This document shows, one piece after another, positions 40,476 to 41,847 of a DNA stretch of 41,847 nucleotides. The first letter of the stretch is position 1. Every line of letters starts with the position of its first letter. A program made the position numbers and the translations under genes. Source of the stretch: JAJPHJ01 sp035622315. GTDB lineage: Bacteria; Vulcanimicrobiota; Vulcanimicrobiia; Eremiobacterales; Eremiobacteraceae. A model generated the notes under the pieces. That model was given only the letters and a program-made list of their open reading frames with translations, was not told where the DNA came from and did no database searches. The DNA lies in NCBI GenBank assembly GCA_035622315.1, contig DASPVP010000161.1, positions 1-41,847 on the forward strand, in the 5' to 3' direction.

Positions 40476-41090
40476 TCATACCTTCTCGACTTGATAGAAC
40501 TCGAGCTCGACCGGCGTCTCGCGGCCGAAGATCGAGATGAGCGCGCGCAGGCGCTCCTTGGCCGCGTCGATCTCGTCCACCGTACCGGTGAAATCGAAGA
40601 ACGGACCCGAGGTGACCTTGACCCGGTCACCCTTCTTGAAATCGATCTTGAGCTTAGGCGTTTCGATGCCCATCTGCTTGAGGATCGTCTTCACTTCTTT
40701 GTCCGCGAGCGGCAGCGGCTTCTCGCCCGACCCCGGCGAGCCGACGAACCCGGTCACGCCCTGCGTGTTGCGGACCACGTACCAGGATTGGTCCGTCATC
40801 TTCATCTCGACGAGGACGTAGCCCGGATACACTTTCTTTTCAACTTCGCGGCGCTTGCCTTCTTTGAACTCCACCTCTTTGTCGGTGGGCACGAGCACGC
40901 GGTACACGTAGTCTTGCATGTTCATGGACTTGATGCGCCGCTCGAGGTTGGCTTTGACCTTGTTCTCGTAGCCTGAGTAGGTGTGGATCACGAACCACTT
41001 GCGGTCCGGATCGCTCGAGATACCCAGTTCTTCTAGTGCTGCGACAGCCACCGTCTGCTCGCTCGCGGTCGAATCGAGTTCTTCAAACAC
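40476..41090 (-). CDS. nusG: Transcription elongation factor NusG
   Basis: This 204-residue protein has the NGN domain (RKWFVIHTYSGYENKVKANLERRI, VYPGYVLVEMKMTDQSWYVVRNTQGVTGFVGS) and KOW domain (FKKGDRVKVTSGPFFDFTGTVDEID). It binds RNA polymerase and stabilises elongation, coupling it with translation. An N-terminal extension of about 30 residues precedes the domain. It lies four bases after secE and is followed at once by rplK. Confidence 0.97.
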   Translation of the reverse strand: MFEELDSTASEQTVAVAALEELGISSDPDRKWFVIHTYSGYENKVKANLERRIKSMNMQDYVYRVLVPTDKEVEFKEGKRREVEKKVYPGYVLVEMKMTDQSWYVVRNTQGVTGFVGSPGSGEKPLPLADKEVKTILKQMGIETPKLKIDFKKGDRVKVTSGPFFDFTGTVDEIDAAKERLRALISIFGRETPVELEFYQVEKV

Positions 41091-41094
41091 GCCG

Positions 41095-41373
41095 TTATTT
41101 CGCCAATCCGATGAAGCGCAAGATCACGCTAATCACCTGCGTCCACAGCGCCACGACGATCACGAGCCCCACGACCACAGCCGTCGCCGATACCCACTCT
41201 TCGCGGCTCGGCCAAGTGACGCGCTTCATCTCGGACACGATCGCCCGGAAGCCAGAGGAAAGCTCGCGCCAGCGACGTTCGCGCTCAAGCGCGCGCCCCT
41301 CAGCGGCCTTTGATTTGGGTTCGGGCTTTTGACCCGAGCCGTTTGCCTTCCCCATCGTCGTCGTGTTCTTCAA
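41095..41373 (-). CDS. secE: Protein translocase subunit SecE
   Basis: This 92-residue protein has a charged N-terminus, then LSSGFRAIVSEMKRVTWPSREE, the SecE hallmark, and one transmembrane helix (VSATAVVVGLVIVVALWTQVISVILRF). It is the small subunit of SecYEG. I use TTG 41373 because AAGGAAC lies about seven bases upstream. ATG 41355, six codons in, has no such site. A palindrome (41389-41406) lies just upstream. Confidence 0.94.
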   Translation of the reverse strand: MKNTTTMGKANGSGQKPEPKSKAAEGRALERERRWRELSSGFRAIVSEMKRVTWPSREEWVSATAVVVGLVIVVALWTQVISVILRFIGLAK

Positions 41374-41388
41374 TCGCGTTCCTTCTTG

Positions 41389-41406
41389 GCGGACCTGAAG
41401 GTCCGC
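41389..41406. repeat. Palindrome GCGGACCTGAAGGTCCGC
   Basis: Perfect arms GCGGACCT and AGGTCCGC surround GA. It lies between tRNA-Trp and secE and closely resembles the palindrome at 9520-9535. Confidence 0.65.
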
Positions 41407-41418
41407 TTCGTTCGTGCT

Positions 41419-41494
41419 TGGCAGGGCGGACAGGACTCGAACCTGCAACCAACGGTTTTGGAGACCGCTACTCTACCAATTGAGCTACCGCCCT
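41419..41494 (-). tRNA. tRNA-Trp (CCA)
   Basis: This 76-nt tRNA includes an encoded CCA. The acceptor stem is AGGGCGG with CCGCCCT and the discriminator is G. The D arm contains GCTCAATTGG, the anticodon loop has CCA, and the T loop is GTTCGAGTC. The canonical stems pair. It sits between rpmG and secE, as in many bacteria. Confidence 0.97.
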
Positions 41495-41504
41495 CCGAGG
41501 GCCC

Positions 41505-41530
41505 GGGGCGATTTGCAATCGCCCCCTACA
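41505..41530 (+). repeat. REP-like palindrome between tRNA-Trp and rpmG
   Basis: Full consensus: GGGGCGATT, loop TGC, AATCGCCCC, then CCTACA. It lies ten bases from the tRNA and ten from the rpmG stop, in a transcribed spacer. Confidence 0.88.
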
Positions 41531-41540
41531 GGGGTTCCGA

Positions 41541-41705
41541 CTATCGTGTCTCCTTGTGTGCCGTATGGCAGCGGCACCAGCGGCAGTACTTGCGCCGCTC
41601 GAGCCGAGCGGAGGTGTGCTGCCGGTTTTTCGTCGTCGTGTAGTTACGCCGCTTGCAGTCGCCGCAGGCGAGCGTCACGATAACGCGGTTATCTTTCTTC
41701 GCCAT
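41541..41705 (-). CDS. rpmG: Ribosomal protein L33 (zinc-binding form)
   Basis: This 54-residue protein reads MAKKDNRVIVTLACGDC, then KRRNYTTTKNRQHTS, LERRKYCRWCRCH. The two CxxC pairs are those of the zinc-ribbon L33. It is not distinguished from L33 paralogs that lack the ribbon. It lies five bases after tuf and before tRNA-Trp, the classical order. Confidence 0.95.
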   Translation of the reverse strand: MAKKDNRVIVTLACGDCKRRNYTTTKNRQHTSARLERRKYCRWCRCHTAHKETR

Positions 41706-41710
41706 ATCGC

Positions 41711-41847
41711 TTAGTCGCTCACCTTGGTGACGACGCCCGCGCCCACCGTGCGGCCACCCTCGCGGATGGCAAAACGCAGACCCTCTTCACACGCGATCGG
41801 CGTGATCAGCTCCACCTCCATGCGCACGTTGTCGCCGGGCATGACCA
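41711..41847 (-). CDS. tuf: Elongation factor Tu (C-terminal end)
   Basis: The visible 45 codons encode a stretch with VMPGDNVRMEVELITPIA, then LRFAIREGGRTVGAGVVTKV, and end before a TAA stop at 41713-41711. This is the conserved C-terminal domain of EF-Tu that binds tRNA. The rest continues beyond the right edge. It is the first visible gene of the translation and secretion block. Confidence 0.95.
   Translation of the reverse strand, partial: VMPGDNVRMEVELITPIACEEGLRFAIREGGRTVGAGVVTKVSD

Overview
The window is a GC-rich, gene-dense bacterial chromosome segment in which most genes lie on the minus strand. Many neighbours overlap by four bases (ATGA or GTGA), which points to translational coupling. 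The mix of conserved genes (recA, ftsY, mutS2, gatCAB, tyrS, purA and the tuf to rplL block), a FliA/WhiG-type sigma factor beside a BldC-like regulator, a K+-independent proton-pumping pyrophosphatase, and abundant short REP-like palindromes suggests a poorly cultured phylum. Candidatus Eremiobacterota (WPS-2) is my best guess. That is inference, because no marker here settles it without a search.

Layout. Bases 1-1728 (minus) hold an envelope or secreted cassette: a pentapeptide-periodic beta-helix protein, a TIM-barrel glycosidase-like protein, a small exported protein and a partial DUF1801 protein. A divergent APC amino-acid permease follows, then a membrane diguanylate cyclase, an LCP-family cell-wall protein, a 4-TM protein coupled to a secreted phosphoesterase, a secreted lipocalin-like protein, a transglutaminase-like protein and a GNAT acetyltransferase. 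Then come HU, type II dehydroquinase (aroQ), and divergent Hsp33.

Bases 11498-24218 (minus) form one almost uninterrupted gene run. In transcription order it is a GH125 glycosidase, purA, a FliJ-like/FliM-like/FliO-like trio, a small membrane protein, an rlmD-type methyltransferase, gatC-gatA-gatB, mutS2 and tyrS. Upstream lies ftsY, then recA-recX-pgeF-response regulator-histidine kinase, the latter four joined by 4-base overlaps or tiny gaps. Bases 29692-31590 hold a regulatory block: FHA/zinc-ribbon protein, BldC-like HTH protein, and sigma factor.

Bases 32188-37171 contain parts of a peptide-type ABC transporter (permease and lipoprotein) separated by an oppositely oriented pyrophosphatase gene, followed by an M48 metalloprotease. 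The right end is the translation and secretion block, in transcription order tuf (partial), rpmG, tRNA-Trp, secE, nusG, rplK, rplA, the L10 leader RNA, rplJ and rplL.

The most distinctive non-coding signal is a family of short palindromes (arm GGGGCGATT, loop TGC, arm AATCGCCCC, then CTACA). On the complementary strand each is preceded by GTAG, as in REP elements mobilised by RAYT (TnpA-REP) transposases. All recognised copies have the same orientation. They sit in the ribosomal-protein operon, inside the L10 leader, at the dppA-like stop codon, as a 37-bp tandem array upstream of ftsY, and, as a variant, in frame within mutS2. A second palindrome, CGGACCTGNAGGTCCG, occurs twice. No gene-free stretch exceeds about 300 bases if the doubtful ORF at 31717-32076 is accepted. 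If it is not, 31591-32187 is about 600 bases with nothing else I can identify.
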